DNA of 7,603 bases from Endomicrobium sp. (GTDB lineage: Bacteria; Elusimicrobiota; Endomicrobiia; Endomicrobiales; Endomicrobiaceae), in NCBI GenBank assembly GCA_031273645.1, contig JAISRM010000078.1:1-7603 (forward strand). Reading direction: 5' to 3'. The notes below the pieces were generated by a model, which made no database searches, was not told the origin of the DNA, and was given only the letters and a program-made list of their open reading frames with translations. The position numbers and the translations under genes were made by a program. Below are positions 7,274 to 7,603 of this stretch, piece after piece (within the stretch, counting starts at the first letter, position 1; each line of letters starts with the position of its first letter).

Positions 7274-7391
7274 CCAAGTTTGCTAAAAAATTCTGTCAGA
7301 CGAAGTCTGTTTACAGCCTTCGGCTGTTTTATAAGAACAGACACAGTCTGAAAAGAAATAATGTTAGAGACTATATTAATATTAAAAATGG

Positions 7392-7411
7392 ATCCCCGCT
7401 TTCGCGAGGAT
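7392..7411. repeat. dRS3-like hairpin with TTTC loop and one mismatch
   Basis: ATCCCCGC-TTTC-GCGAGGAT is an eight-position stem with a single C/A mismatch. Its loop is the reverse complement of the GAAA loop at 7175-7178, so it is the same type in the opposite orientation. The sequence GATGACAG follows it. Confidence 0.65.
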
Positions 7412-7424
7412 GACAGCGGCGGCG

Positions 7425-7444
7425 ATTCCCATTTTCATGGGAAT
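7425..7444. repeat. dRS3-like 20-base perfect hairpin, TTTC loop
   Basis: ATTCCCAT-TTTC-ATGGGAAT has a perfect eight-pair stem and fits the pattern ATTCCC-N8-GGGAAT exactly. Its inner stem pairs (AT/AT) replace the GC/GC of the copy at 7168-7185, which is a paired change. A shorter copy lies 73 bases further on (7500-7515). Confidence 0.75.
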
Positions 7445-7573
7445 GACAGGCACGAACAAAACAGACACTGTCTGTGTTCCATAAAACAGGCGAAGCCTGT
7501 CCCATTTTCATGGGAATGACAGACCTTGAAAAAACAGACACTGTCTGTGTTCCATAAAACAGGCGAAGCCTGT
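7428..7573. repeat. 73-base tandem repeat, two copies
   Basis: Copy 1 is 7428-7500 and copy 2 is 7501-7573. The first 22 bases (7428-7449 and 7501-7522) are identical, the next 8 differ almost completely, and the last 43 are identical. The perfect match extends two bases further, giving an exact 45-base repeat (7458-7502 and 7531-7575). Each unit carries one TTTC hairpin arm set, one ACAGAC-ACT-GTCTGT hairpin and one ACAGGC-GAA-GCCTGT hairpin. A third unit appears to start at 7574 but changes to the GAAA type. Confidence 0.9.
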
Positions 7574-7603
7574 CCTGCGAAAGCGGGAATGCAAGTTTAC
7601 TAA

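Larger units (their letters stand above)
7145..7603. repeat. Mosaic array of about 15 short hairpins, two families
   Basis: Family A has CAGnC/GnCTG stems with 3-base loops: CAGCC-TTC-GGCTG (7145-7157), AACAGAC-TTC-GTCTGTT (7184-7200), CAGAC-GAA-GTCTG (7297-7309), ACAGCC-TTC-GGCTGT (7313-7327), CAGAC-ACA-GTCTG (7338-7350), ACAGAC-ACT-GTCTGT (7461-7475 and 7534-7548) and ACAGGC-GAA-GCCTGT (7486-7500 and 7559-7573). Family B has ATTCCC-like stems with GAAA or TTTC loops (7168-7185, 7392-7411, 7425-7444, 7500-7515, 7573-7588). One further hairpin, CACCCGA/TCGGGTG with a 9-base loop, lies at 7246-7268. Members occur in both orientations and sometimes touch or share bases. No credible gene lies in this stretch, and it continues beyond the window. 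Confidence 0.85.

Noticed and set aside
7115..7413. Two overlapping + strand open frames (7115-7351 and 7225-7413)
   Set aside because: They run through the palindromic repeats, lack ribosome sites, and give peptides such as CHSRESGN that are typical of translated intergenic repeats.
7458..7575. CRISPR array
   Set aside because: There are only two exact 45-base copies, and the 28 bases between them largely repeat the sequence before copy 1. This is a tandem duplication with no unique spacer, and no cas gene is seen.
7425..7603. Integron attC sites or cassette array
   Set aside because: The palindromes are small, with 3-4 base loops; no R and L core-site layout, integrase or cassette genes are visible.

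Overview
The window is an AT-rich bacterial segment with all four recognisable genes on the + strand. Nothing in it names the organism. The combination points to a diderm (Gram-negative type) bacterium: an outer-membrane autotransporter, a secreted protein with a type IX-style C-terminal tail, a PorV/FadL-like outer-membrane barrel and a VirB2/TrbC-like pilin. An Elusimicrobiota (Endomicrobium-like) or similar low-GC, often host-associated lineage is my best guess, but that is inference from gene style. The standard genetic code fits, because TAA, TAG and TGA all act as stops at plausible gene ends.

Region 1 (2-2839) is the 3' part of a large autotransporter whose start lies before the window. 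Its passenger is built from GGAI/V and FxxN repeats like those of chlamydial polymorphic membrane proteins. A classic autotransporter linker and a C-terminal beta-barrel follow. Region 2 (2866-4833) encodes an exported beta-propeller-like protein ending in a YPNPFNP-type sorting domain. Region 3 (4809-6641) overlaps it by 25 bases and encodes a PorV/PorQ-like barrel fused to a TPR-rich C-terminal half. The 26-base gap and the overlap suggest that these three genes are one transcription unit devoted to surface display. Type IX substrates are released or anchored with the help of PorV-family barrels, so genes 2 and 3 may be a substrate/shuttle pair. No core type IX motor or translocon gene is visible here.

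Region 4 (6642-7032) is an 82-base gap followed by a small VirB2/TrbC-like pilin gene. No other conjugation gene is in view.

Region 5 (7033-7603) has no credible gene. Its first ~110 bases show nothing clear. From about 7145 to the end it is a dense mosaic of about 15 small hairpins in two families. One has CAGnC/GnCTG stems with 3-base loops. The other has ATTCCC/GGGAAT-type stems with GAAA or TTTC loops, which resembles the neisserial dRS3 repeat design. The mosaic includes a 73-base tandem duplication. This hairpin array, with its compensating stem changes, is the least explained feature of the window.
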